Below, piece after piece: positions 52,311-60,960 of a DNA stretch of 64,000 bases. A program made the position numbers and the translations under genes. Positions within the stretch are counted from its first letter, which is position 1; each line of letters starts with the position of its first letter. The notes beneath the pieces were generated by a model. That model saw nothing but the letters and a program-made list of their open reading frames with translations. It was not told where the DNA came from and made no database searches. This DNA comes from Cylindrospermum stagnale PCC 7417 (GTDB lineage Bacteria > Cyanobacteriota > Cyanobacteriia > Cyanobacteriales > Nostocaceae), in the NCBI RefSeq assembly GCF_000317535.1, contig NC_019757.1, positions 6,526,501 to 6,590,500 on the forward strand, given 5' to 3'.

Positions 52311-52395
52311 AACCTCACCCTGGTTTTGCGTAGCAAAACCTGTCCCTCTCCAACGCATAGAGAGGGATGTCCGTCAGGACAGGGTGAGGTTTTTC
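52311..52395 (+). terminator. Large hairpin, terminator after rsgA
   Basis: Outer arms AACCTCACCCT (52311-52321) and AGGGTGAGGTT (52381-52391), with inner pairs TCCCTCTC/GAGAGGGA; TTTT follows. It is also a dispersed repeat type of Nostoc genomes. Confidence 0.75.
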
Positions 52396-52562
52396 GAGAT
52401 TTTTGGGTCTGCGCGTAGTTTATTAATTTAACCTTGACGGTGTTTCTTACGTTACAGAAATATTTTTCTTCCTGTGAAGAAAATAATTTCGGCGAATAGT
52501 ATTGCTAGCGTTTAAGTATTGCCAGGGTGTTATCTGCCGCTATTATTACATTGAGAAAATGA

Positions 52563-52829
52563 ATGCGCGATGATCGCCCACCTGGTAAAAAAGGTAAGTT
52601 TGCTCTCAACTCGGCTGCCAAAATAGTTCTGTTTACGACTTTTTCAGGAATGTTCCTAACTTCTAGTTTCTATCTTGCGTCTTTAATAATCTCTGGTGTG
52701 AATACAAGTTTAAGCAATATTCACCCTACGTTTATTCCCTGGATTAGCGATGAAGATAGATGTGAGAGTAGTGGTAGAAGTTGGCGTGATAACAAGTGTT
52801 GGGATTATGAGCATAGTCCTTCTTTTTGA
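52563..52829 (+). CDS. Small membrane protein, 88 residues
   Basis: A protein with a basic N-terminus, one membrane helix (about 20-43: IVLFTTFSGMFLTSSFYLAS) and a Cys/Trp-containing tail with CESSGRSWRDNKCWDYEH, where two cysteines could form a disulfide outside the membrane. No family recognised. No strong ribosome site; expression uncertain. Confidence 0.5.
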   Translation: MRDDRPPGKKGKFALNSAAKIVLFTTFSGMFLTSSFYLASLIISGVNTSLSNIHPTFIPWISDEDRCESSGRSWRDNKCWDYEHSPSF

Positions 52830-53312
52830 TGCGTTTTTCCTGTTTGAAAGAGATTTTTGGAAATTATGAGGAACGTAGACCGAAGGGCGTGCCGCAGGCT
52901 ACCGCAAAGGACGCGAAGGACGCGAAGGAAGAAGGGTTTGAGAGGGTTTTTGCGTAATCGCTGACACGGTAGGGGCAGCCAGGGCGAATAGAATTCGCAG
53001 CTACACAAACAAAGTCCACCTGCGTGGACTAAGGGAAAATTGAGGGTTTGAAACCCACAGAGGTGGGTTTTGCCTGTGTAGACGCGGTTTCTAACCGCCC
53101 TTTTTGGTAAGCCAGGGCGAATGGAATTCGCGGCTATACAAACAAAGTCCACCTCCGTGGACTAAGGGAAAATTGAGGGTTTGAAACCCACGGAGGTGGG
53201 TTTTGCCTGTGTAGACGCGGTTTCTAACCGCCCTTTTAACGGTGAGATGGCGTTTTAAATCGCTGGCAAATTATGGGTTTGATGACAATTTGATATTAAT
53301 AAAAATGTCTAA
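52830..53312. other. Repeat-filled intergenic region
   Basis: 483 bases without a gene: a palindromic Nostoc repeat (CGTAGACCGAAGGGCGTGCC, from 52874) with GGACGCGAA tandem units, then the 127-bp tandem duplication listed separately. Confidence 0.7.
52978..53237. repeat. 127-bp tandem duplication
   Basis: Units 52978-53104 and 53111-53237, a few substitutions apart. Each carries hairpins AGTCCACC/GGTGGACT-like and AAACCCAC/GTGGGTTT and a GGGCG...CGCCC pair between its ends. Confidence 0.9.
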
Positions 53313-54446
53313 TTACTCAGATTTAGTCCAATGTTTTGGTCTAGTAATATCATCAGGCAGAATAGTATTTTCATCGCCTTCTGCGGATTCAATCTGCTGT
53401 GATGTTAGATTTTTAGCAGATGTAAATTTTGCTCCTTGCAGTTTAGCTTGATAGAGATTTGCCCCTTGCAGGTTAGCTTCAGAAAGGACTGCCTCTTGCA
53501 GGTTAGCTTGATAGAGGAATGCCCTTTGCAGGTTAGCTTGATAGAGGAATGCCCTTTGCAGGTTAGCTTTAGAGAGGGATGCCCTTTGCAGGTTAGCTTG
53601 ACAGAGATTTGCCCCTTGCAGGTTAGCTTCAGAGAGGACTGCCTCTTGCAGGTTAGCTTGATAGAGGGATGCCTCTTGCAGGTTAGCTTCAGAGAGGACT
53701 GCCTCTTGCAGGTTAGCTTGATAGAGGGATGCCTTTTCTAGGTGGGCTTTATCAAGATTTGCATCCCTAATATCAATATTACTTAAATCAATCCTCTGAT
53801 TTTCCTTCTCTTTTTCATAATTGCGTCGTCCAATTACGGTAAGGGCTGCTTGAATATCCGTGCGAAGTTTTGGTCTTTTACCCTCATCTTCTTCCGCATT
53901 GCGTCGTCCAATTACGGTAAGGGCTGCTTGAATATCCGTGCGAAGTTTTGGTATTTCACCCTCATCTTCTTCCGCTACCTTTTTCACAGGTGCATTTTCT
54001 CGCACAAAAGCTGTGAGGACTTCCATGATTGTCCAATGGTATTTTTCTGGGGAATCTTTAGCAATTTGTTCTAAAGCATAAATTCCGCCTAATTTTACTT
54101 CAAGCCGTTCATTACCAATCAGTTCGATTGCTTTGGCAAAGCGTTCTGTAATTTGCTTGTCTCGTGCAATTTCAGCATTTTCATTGGCAGCTTTAGCATT
54201 ATCATTGGCAGCTTTGGCCGTTCTTGATGCATAGTAAGCATTAGTTAATAACGCAATTCCACCGAAACTTGCTCCAATGGTTGTTAAGGCTTTAATTCCC
54301 GAATCTATCCTTTTTTCTGGTTCCAAAAAATGCACAAATGCAAAATCTGAAAATAAAAATACCCAAATAACAAAGCCTGAGACAATAAAAAATACAACGG
54401 CTAAAAGGGTTAATATAATCCCAAAATTATCTTTATTATCAGACAT
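53313..54446 (-). CDS. Membrane-anchored pentapeptide-repeat protein 1
   Basis: A 377-residue protein. Two membrane helices lie near the N-terminus (about 8-30 and 50-75), followed by an Ala/Asn-rich helical stretch (KAANDNAKAANENAE), a conserved soluble domain (GGIYALEQIAKDSPE, WTIMEVLTAFVRENAP), a 26-residue tandem duplication around LRTDIQAALTVIGRRN, and about 30 pentapeptide repeats A(N/D)LxX forming a beta helix. The ATG at 54446 follows GAGGAAT; an in-frame start at 54533 adds a further hydrophobic leader. First of three paralogues in a row. Role unknown. Confidence 0.8.
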   Translation of the reverse strand: MSDNKDNFGIILTLLAVVFFIVSGFVIWVFLFSDFAFVHFLEPEKRIDSGIKALTTIGASFGGIALLTNAYYASRTAKAANDNAKAANENAEIARDKQITERFAKAIELIGNERLEVKLGGIYALEQIAKDSPEKYHWTIMEVLTAFVRENAPVKKVAEEDEGEIPKLRTDIQAALTVIGRRNAEEDEGKRPKLRTDIQAALTVIGRRNYEKEKENQRIDLSNIDIRDANLDKAHLEKASLYQANLQEAVLSEANLQEASLYQANLQEAVLSEANLQGANLCQANLQRASLSKANLQRAFLYQANLQRAFLYQANLQEAVLSEANLQGANLYQAKLQGAKFTSAKNLTSQQIESAEGDENTILPDDITRPKHWTKSE

Positions 54447-54557
54447 AAAATTAATATTCCTCATCTCCCAAGATATTACGGAGATTAAGGTAATAAATAT
54501 AGCATATAAATAAAAAAAGCCAGATGCACCCAATTACCCCATCGAAGCTATGGTAAA

Positions 54558-56057
54558 TTACCCTGATTGCCGCCAATGGGTGGGGGCTTCGATATAATCA
54601 GGGAGGCGAGTAGTGCGATCGCCAAATGCCATTCTAATTTGTTGGTAGTCTAAGTTTTTCACCCCTGTGAGAATAGTCCCTGTAAGTTTGACATCACTGA
54701 GAATTGCCCCACAAAGGTTAGCTCCCATCAAGTTAGCTCCCTCAAGGTTAGCTTCTTGGAGAATTGCCCGATGCAGGTTAGCCCCCATCAAGTTAGCCCC
54801 TTGCAGGTTAGCTTCCGTCAAACTAGCTTCGCTGAGGTCGGCAAAATAGATATCTGTTTGCTGTAGTTTGGCAGCATTTAAGTTTGCTCCTTGCAAGTTA
54901 GCACCATTCAAGTTTGCCCCTTGCAAGTTAGCACCAATCAAACCCGCTAAATGCAAGTTAGCTTTACCTAGTTTTGCACCTTGCAAGTTAGCCAAAAACA
55001 GCTTCGCCCCAGCCAGGCTAGCAGCTTTGAGGGTGGCTTGTTGCAAGTTAGCTTTATAGAGGTTTGCACCTTGTAAGCTGGCTGAACGCAAACTTGCGCC
55101 AAAGAAATTGGCAGCACGCAGATTGGCACCGCACAGGTTAGCGCGATTCAGGTTAGCCCAACTCAGATTTGCGCCCCGCAAGCTGGCTTTAAATAAGTTA
55201 GCTTCAAAGAGAATCGAGCCAGTGAGTTTAGCGCCATCAAGATCAGCTTCCCGCAGGTCAGATTCCCGCAAGTCGACCCCACACAAATCAGATCCCCGGA
55301 GGTCTACCCGTTGGAGGTTAGCGCCACGGAGGTTTGCCTGTCTGATGTCGGTATTACGTAAATCAAGTTTCTGATCTTTCCGGTCTTTCTCAAAATTCCG
55401 CCGACCGATAACAGTCAGGGCTATTTGAATATCGGTGCGAAGCTTTGGCAATTCTGGTTGCAGATTTAAATCCGACTGCTGTTGACGACTTACTCTTTGC
55501 CGATGTTTGTCCAAGTCAATCGCCGCTAAATCTTTCTGTTTTTGGTGTGGTTTTCCTTCTCTGCTAACCGGCGCATTTTCTCGGACAAAAGCCGTGAGGA
55601 TTTCCATAATTGTCCAATGTTCTTGCGGAAAATCCTGGGCGACTCTTTCTAAGGCATAAATTGCACCCGTGCGGGTTTCAACTTTTTCATGGCCGATTTG
55701 GGCAATTGCACCAATAAAGCGTTCAGCAATTAGTCTGTCTTGAGAGAGTTTGGTATTTTGCAAGCCAATTTCCAGGTTTCTCTCAGAAGCGATCGCATTT
55801 TTCTGCATAGCTTGGACTCGCTTCGCTGCGTAGTAAGCATTAGCCATCACTCCTAAACCTAGAAAAATTATCGCAGTAGTGGTTAATGCTTGATTCCGAT
55901 ATTGTAGTTGTTGCTGAATTGGCAACTTCTCAATATTGGACACCGAGAAAACGATTAAAGTCAAAGCGATAGAAAGTATAACTGTTATAGTTATCAACCA
56001 ACTCAAGGGTGCGTATGTCTTACCAAGAGACATAGCAGAGATATTCTTCACAATCAT
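54558..56057 (-). CDS. Membrane-anchored pentapeptide-repeat protein 2
   Basis: A 499-residue paralogue of its neighbours: two N-terminal membrane helices (about 18-38 and 60-80), helical region, domain with AIYALERVAQDFPQ and WTIMEILTAFVRENAP, the LRTDIQIALTVIGRRN segment, then roughly 45 pentapeptide repeats (ANLxG/xA type) up to a C-terminal cap DYIEAPTHWRQSG. The repeat part would make a long right-handed beta helix. Faces the cytoplasm if both helices form a hairpin. Confidence 0.85.
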   Translation of the reverse strand: MIVKNISAMSLGKTYAPLSWLITITVILSIALTLIVFSVSNIEKLPIQQQLQYRNQALTTTAIIFLGLGVMANAYYAAKRVQAMQKNAIASERNLEIGLQNTKLSQDRLIAERFIGAIAQIGHEKVETRTGAIYALERVAQDFPQEHWTIMEILTAFVRENAPVSREGKPHQKQKDLAAIDLDKHRQRVSRQQQSDLNLQPELPKLRTDIQIALTVIGRRNFEKDRKDQKLDLRNTDIRQANLRGANLQRVDLRGSDLCGVDLRESDLREADLDGAKLTGSILFEANLFKASLRGANLSWANLNRANLCGANLRAANFFGASLRSASLQGANLYKANLQQATLKAASLAGAKLFLANLQGAKLGKANLHLAGLIGANLQGANLNGANLQGANLNAAKLQQTDIYFADLSEASLTEANLQGANLMGANLHRAILQEANLEGANLMGANLCGAILSDVKLTGTILTGVKNLDYQQIRMAFGDRTTRLPDYIEAPTHWRQSG

Positions 56058-56214
56058 GAATTATTACTTAGATGATTGGGAAGTTCAGTATAGCATTTAG
56101 CTTTTGATTTGGATATGTGCCGCCAGAACTAATTAATTAAGGAATTTACTATGGGTTATGTATTATTTGTTATGCAGCTAGGCGAACATCGCCCAGCTAG
56201 TCATCTGTTGTATC

Positions 56215-57054
56215 TTAGCTAGAAAATTTGGCTTCTCTGAGGTTTGCTTCATTGAGTATGCTGTCATTGAGGATGGCCCCATGCAGCCTAGCTAAATATA
56301 AATTTGCCCGATGCAAGTTAGCACCAGAGAGATTAGCACCAGAGAGATTGGCTGCACTGAGAATTGCCCCAGAGAAGTTAACTAAATTGAGGTTAGCACC
56401 AGAGAGATTAGCTGCACTGAGAATTGCCCCTTCTAAATTGGCACCAGCAAGATTTGCCCCTGAGAGATTAGCTTGATAAAGATTTATCTGCTTGAGGTTA
56501 GCCCCGTTCAGATTTAGACCCTGCATATTTGTGTGACTTAAATCAATTTGCTCATTTTTCGGATCTTTATTTGTGTCTCTCCTAGCAATTACAGTAACGG
56601 CTGCTTGAATCTCAGCACGGTTTTTTGCCGATGGCTCACTTGATACTTGTTCTTGGGATGGTAATAAGGCATTATTTCGCACAAAGCTAGTCAGAACCTC
56701 CATGATTACCCAGTGGTATTCTGGATGATCAACGGCAATTTGTTCTAGATCGTTAATTGCCATCAAAATGGTTTCTATGCTGTTATTTTCCAGCAGGGCA
56801 ATGGCTATTTTTAAGCGCTGTTTGGCTAACTTATTTTGTGGAGTGGATGTTAATTTATCTGGAAAAGTTAGTATCTTACGGATAATTTTTAATACCATAA
56901 TCTTCCGCTTTGATATACTACTTTTGGTGACATAATAGGCATTAAATATAACTGTAATCATACACAAAAGTAGTACAGTAGTTTTGATCAATTCGGTAGA
57001 GGTTAATACTAATTCATACATTAATAAACCGAAAATCTGAGTAAATACAACCAT
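56215..57054 (-). CDS. Membrane-anchored pentapeptide-repeat protein 3
   Basis: A 279-residue shorter paralogue. Two N-terminal hydrophobic helices (about 4-24 and 27-45), basic helix KRKIMVLKIIRKIL, domain with AINDLEQIAVDHPE and WVIMEVLTSFVRNNA, AEIQAAVTVIARRD, then about 18 pentapeptide repeats. It ends soon after the repeats without the cap seen in its neighbours, so it may be trimmed. Separated from paralogue 2 by 157 bases. Confidence 0.8.
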   Translation of the reverse strand: MVVFTQIFGLLMYELVLTSTELIKTTVLLLCMITVIFNAYYVTKSSISKRKIMVLKIIRKILTFPDKLTSTPQNKLAKQRLKIAIALLENNSIETILMAINDLEQIAVDHPEYHWVIMEVLTSFVRNNALLPSQEQVSSEPSAKNRAEIQAAVTVIARRDTNKDPKNEQIDLSHTNMQGLNLNGANLKQINLYQANLSGANLAGANLEGAILSAANLSGANLNLVNFSGAILSAANLSGANLSGANLHRANLYLARLHGAILNDSILNEANLREAKFSS

Positions 57055-57563
57055 TGTTGCCGTTCAAAAAATATACAATATAACTATTGACTAGATAAAT
57101 ATAAATAAGCATGTATTCTCCTTATGAGCATCATTCCTTAGTTGTATTCATCGCTCTTTATTATTCAGAGGTAATTGGTACCGATCATGATTAATTTTTT
57201 TTATCTCTGATAATTAAATATATCCACCAATTACCTAGTCTGCTTGCCTTCTAATCAGGCTCTAGACAAGTATTTTAAATAAAATAAGTTATTGGACTAT
57301 CTGAAGTTAGACATAATATTTTTTAATGTATCTTTGAATATTATGAGATTAGCTAACTTTTAGACCGATATAGTCGTCTCAATACAGTTCAGATAAGTTC
57401 CCCTACATCTTTTGACCCCTGTTTAAAAGGGTAAAGAGAGAAACTAGGTTTTTGAAAAAAGGGGGGTGGGGATGATCACCAGAAGATTGAATATCGCCAA
57501 TTGAAATAGATTGTGATTTGTCCTGGTAGCTGACTCAGTAAAACTATTTGCTTTAGTCTTAAA
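57055..57563. other. Divergent intergenic region
   Basis: About 510 AT-rich bases between divergent genes with no coding region, no array and no strong hairpin recognised. Promoters for both sides should be here. Confidence 0.5.
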
Positions 57564-58784
57564 ATGCAGCAGAATTTACACCCAAAAATCCAAAACCTGG
57601 TACTGATTGGTGGCGGTCACAGCCATGCCATTGTCCTGAAAATGTTTGGTGCAAAAGCATTATCTGGAGTACGTTTGACGTTAATTACCGCAGATGCACA
57701 TACACCCTACTCTGGGATGCTACCAGGACACATTGCCGGATTTTATAGCTACGATGAATGCCATATTGACTTGCAAAACTTAGCTAAATTTGCTCAAGCA
57801 CAGTTACATATTGACCAAGTGGTTGGTCTTGACTTGGAAAATAATCAAGTGCTTTGTGCTAACGGACTGGCGGTAGATTTTGATCTTCTGTCCATTGATA
57901 TTGGCAGCATACCCGCCAAAATTTCTGTATCAGGTGCAGCAGAATATGCGATCGCTGCTAAACCAATTTCACAACTACTACAACACTGGTATCAATTAGT
58001 AGAGGATGTGACGAAAAATCCCCAAGAATCAATTAGCATTGCAATTGTGGGTGGAGGTGCTGGCGGTGTAGAGTTGTCTTTAGCAATGATGGCTAAATTG
58101 CAGCAAATTTTACATCAACATCAACAACCAAGCACAAATCTAGAAATTCATTTATGCCAGCGGACTGGGGAGTTGATGCCTAGTTATGATCAATCGGTAC
58201 GGCGTCTAATGCAGCAAGTTTTAACTCGCAAAGGCATCAAGCTGCATTTGGGGGAAGCTGTTTGTCAAATTGCACCAAAGATAGCCAGAGGCCCTAGAGA
58301 ATTATTTGCGCTTAAATGTGAATCTGGGTTGACGGTAGATTGTCATCAAATTTTTTGGGTAACGCAAGCTTCAGCACCGGAGTGGTTAAAAGCAGCGGGA
58401 CTAGGAACTGATGCCCAAGGCTTTATTTTGGTAGATGACAGATTGCGATCGCTAACTCACCCCAATATCTTTGCTGCCGGCGACATTGCGACAATGGTTA
58501 ATCATCCCCTGCCAAAAGCTGGAGTGTTTGCTGTCAGGCAAGGTAAGCCATTGTTTGAGAACTTGCAGCGGTATTTATTGGGTAAGTCGCTAAAACCCTA
58601 TAAACCGCAGAAAGAATACCTGAGTTTAATCGGTACAGGAGATAAAAAAGCGATCTGCGCTTCGCAGCAGCGCTTCGCTATCGCCACCAGAGGTGCTTTG
58701 ACAATACCACCCCACAAACTATTGTGGCACTGGAAAGATTGGATCGACCGCTCCTTCATGGAACGCTTCCAGAAAATCTTGTGA
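57564..58784 (+). CDS. FAD/NAD(P) oxidoreductase of the SelD-associated type
   Basis: A 406-residue pyridine-nucleotide-disulfide-type flavoprotein. FAD motif LVLIGGGHSHAIVL (12-25), NAD(P) motif IAIVGGGAGGVELS (about 164-177), and HPNIFAAGDIATM binding the flavin tail. The sequence matches the NDH-2-like half that in many cyanobacteria is fused to selenide-water dikinase (SelD); here it stops at RFQKIL with no SelD domain. Codons at 58648-58688 (KKAICASQQRFAIATRG) are made of a palindromic Nostoc repeat, an in-frame insertion near the C-terminus. Substrate unknown. Confidence 0.8.
   Translation: MQQNLHPKIQNLVLIGGGHSHAIVLKMFGAKALSGVRLTLITADAHTPYSGMLPGHIAGFYSYDECHIDLQNLAKFAQAQLHIDQVVGLDLENNQVLCANGLAVDFDLLSIDIGSIPAKISVSGAAEYAIAAKPISQLLQHWYQLVEDVTKNPQESISIAIVGGGAGGVELSLAMMAKLQQILHQHQQPSTNLEIHLCQRTGELMPSYDQSVRRLMQQVLTRKGIKLHLGEAVCQIAPKIARGPRELFALKCESGLTVDCHQIFWVTQASAPEWLKAAGLGTDAQGFILVDDRLRSLTHPNIFAAGDIATMVNHPLPKAGVFAVRQGKPLFENLQRYLLGKSLKPYKPQKEYLSLIGTGDKKAICASQQRFAIATRGALTIPPHKLLWHWKDWIDRSFMERFQKIL
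58648..58688. repeat. Palindromic repeat inside a coding region
   Basis: GCGATCTGCGCTTCGCAG...CGCTTCGCTATCGC, two nested inverted repeats of the CGCTTCGC type, read in frame by the FAD oxidoreductase gene. Confidence 0.75.
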
Positions 58785-58794
58785 CACTATTAGT

Positions 58795-59138
58795 CCCCTC
58801 TCCTTAAAGACGAGGGGTGAACTACTCTGCCGTAAGACGGACAGAGCTTCCCAATTCATCGGGAATAGCCTCAAGGACTCCGTAGTTCTATTGGTCTAAC
58901 ATTCCCTCCAAGGGCAGAAGTCCTGGTTCCCAAGACCCAAACCTTTTACTTGCGACACTTACCTATCAGCTTGGTTTTCGCTTACGGCATTGGTGGTCAA
59001 GACATGAATATCTTACCAGAAAACCTGGGGATTCGTCATCCATCTGATATTTGTTTTTGCTGTGCAAAAAATCAATTCCAGATGCAATCCTCATCAAGAG
59101 CTCACAATCCCCACCTTATGAGTACATTGAAGGTGGGG
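58795..59138. mobile_element. Possible gutted IS200/IS605-like element
   Basis: A GC-shifted, structured stretch beginning with a CCCCTC/GAGGGG hairpin (58795-58817) and ending with CCCCACCTT/AAGGTGGGG (59109-59138) followed by GACTTCCGCG. It has several internal stems but no transposase, tnpB or iscB; a 68-codon frame at 58950-59156 is not recognisable. The two terminal hairpins suggest a deletion derivative of an IS200/IS605 or HEARO-like element. Interpretation uncertain. Confidence 0.4.
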
Positions 59139-59373
59139 ACTTCCGCGTTCCATTAATTAACTGTAGGCAGTACGAAACCATATCTAGTTTAGGAAATTTT
59201 CATCCACTAATAGATAGATGAAATAACTAATGGGACTTAGACAAAATAGAAAAGGAAAAAAGTATAATGCTTTCTCAGCATAGCTTTCACGTGAAAGTGA
59301 CCTCTCATGAAAGAGACAACTCCCGCCGCCATGCCTCCAAAATGAGAAAAAATGGTGTAAAAGGTTTGATGAT

Positions 59374-60267
59374 GTGTTTACTCATAAAGCCCAAAAAAGA
59401 GAGTTTAGACATTTCAGAGATAAAAAGAGTCTACTCAGGCATTTTATTTTGGTGTTCTGTGCCTATAGTTTTATTTTTTGGCATCAACTGGCCGGGGGAT
59501 CAGCAAGTCAAAAAATCGACGCATACATAGCTGTTTGGAAGGCTTCTAAAGCTTCAAGAAAACTGTTCAAAGGTTTGTTTGCCCATCTTCGTCTTAACCT
59601 TTGGCAAAATATATGGGTACTTGGTACAGTTACCATAGCGATCGCTAGTAGTGCTACTAAATCTGTTGCTAGTTCCACAGCGAACTGGCAAGTAGAGGAA
59701 GAACCCAACTCTGTATTAACTCAAATTCCCTCCCCAGTTAGGCCGACAGTTCCCGAACCGCCGATAAAACCAACCACGCCACCATCTGACGAAGATTTAC
59801 TGCAAACGCCGCCCCCCAGTCCGCCTACAGCGCCACAAACCCCCGAAATTCCCCAGACAATCATCATTAATCAGTTTGAATTTATCGGCAATACTGCCTT
59901 TAGTAATGACGAATTGGCGAAAGCAACTCAGGAATTTATCGGCAAGTCGATTACCTTTACAGAACTACTGCAAGTAGAGGCAATTATCAGCCGATTGTAT
60001 ACCGACGCTGGTTATATTAATTCTGGTGCAGTGATTCCAGCCCAGCAAAGTTTTCCTAAAGTTCAGGCTGTTGTCAAAGTTCAAATTGTGGAAGGCGGCT
60101 TAGAAGATATTCAGGTGACAGGCACAAGTCGCTTGAGTCCAGAATATATCAAAAGTCGATTAGCGATCGCCACCCGCAGACCTTTAAATCGCGATCGCTT
60201 GCTGCAAGCCATACAACTATTACAGGAATATCCGGTAAGCGTAAAGCTCAGTGGCTGTCTTCCCTGA
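59374..60267 (+). pseudogene. TpsB (FhaC/ShlB-type) outer membrane transporter, N-terminal part
   Basis: A frame of 297 codons from GTG at 59374: a long hydrophobic leader, an Ala/Ser-rich export region (VTIAIASSATKSVASSTA), a Pro-rich linker (TPPPSPPTAPQTPEIPQT region) and a POTRA domain (IIINQFEFIGNTAFSNDELA, then AIISRLYTDAGYINSGAVIP). It breaks at about 60231, where a 45-bp transposon end hybrid gives SVKLSGCLP and a stop. The beta barrel that would pass TpsA through the outer membrane is missing, so the transporter cannot work. Confidence 0.85.
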
Positions 60268-60276
60268 GAGTGTCAA
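60232..60276. mobile_element. 45-bp LE/RE hybrid of the TnpB element
   Basis: Its left part CCGGTAAGCGTAAAG plus CTCAGTGGCT equals the left end of the TnpB element (reverse strand of 62161-62196); its right part CCTGAGAGTGTCAA equals the right end (reverse strand of 60834-60848). The interior of 1.3 kb is absent. It still folds as CTCAG...CTGAG. Confidence 0.85.
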
Positions 60277-60500
60277 ATCTGACTCCCTTTGTTGATTTTG
60301 GTGTTGGCTGGAACAGTTCCGCAAACTCTAAACTAAATTCTAATACTTTGCTGTCAACGGGTTTAGGCTTGCAGTGGCAAATGTCAGACTGGTTAAATAT
60401 GCGCGTTGATTGGGGAGTACCATTGATTGGTGTTGATGGCGGTAACAATTCATTGCAAGAAAATGGACTGTCATTTTCTGTTAATGTTAAGTCGTTTTAA
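60270..60500 (+). pseudogene. TpsB barrel, C-terminal fragment
   Basis: Reads LTPFVDFGVGWNSSANSK, then WQMSDWLNMRVDWGVPLIGV and ends FSVNVKSF, the final strands of a TpsB/FhaC barrel. About 200-250 residues of barrel between the POTRA fragment and this piece are lost, and the frame differs from the upstream part. Confidence 0.8.
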
Positions 60501-60532
60501 TCAAGTTTTTTCTTTATTACCAAAGTACAGAC

Positions 60533-60747
60533 AGGACTTACGCTTTTATCATGAAAAAACGTAGACCGGAGGGCGTGCCGCAGGCTACCACAGAGGTGAG
60601 CCAGCGCGGTCTTGGGGGTTTCCACGCCACATGCTTCAAGTCGGCGGAGCCGCCCAACGCAGTGGCTCCCCATGAGCGACTGGTGAACCCGAAGGGCGCA
60701 GAGGACACAGAGAAATGAGAGTTTGAGAGATATTTTGCGTAAGTCCT
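60533..60747. mobile_element. 215-bp MITE-like element
   Basis: Perfect 11-bp terminal inverted repeats AGGACTTACGC and GCGTAAGTCCT enclose non-coding DNA made of palindromic Nostoc repeats (CGTAGACCGGAGGGCGTGCC). A single matching end lies at 28074. No clear target duplication. Confidence 0.65.
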
Positions 60748-60779
60748 AACAGAAAAAAAAGATTTAAAGCAAGATGAGA

Positions 60780-60960
60780 CTAAAGAATGATGGAGGAGAT
60801 ATGCACATTAATTACTCTACATATGTACGATGCTTGACACTCTCAGGTCTAAAGACACTGAGATTCTTTAATCAAAGACATGACTTGCTCATGCAGGATT
60901 ACTCCAGCATGAGTAGAGGACTCATCTCCTAAAGCGTTGCTTGCATCAAGTGCAAAGGTT
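60780..60960 (-). ncRNA. Predicted TnpB guide RNA (omega/reRNA)
   Basis: In the family this RNA covers the 3' end of tnpB, the right-end hairpin and about 16-20 bases of flanking DNA. Here the guide would begin GCATCGTACATATGTAG on the minus strand just outside 60834. Position is inferred from known TnpB systems; the 5' end is approximate. Confidence 0.5.

Noticed and set aside
54667-55374. Plus-strand frames rich in Leu-Ala-Pro repeats
   Set aside because: Shadows of the pentapeptide repeats encoded on the minus strand.
58950-59156. 68-codon frame in the structured segment
   Set aside because: No motif, and it lies across hairpins that look like RNA or transposon ends rather than coding sequence.
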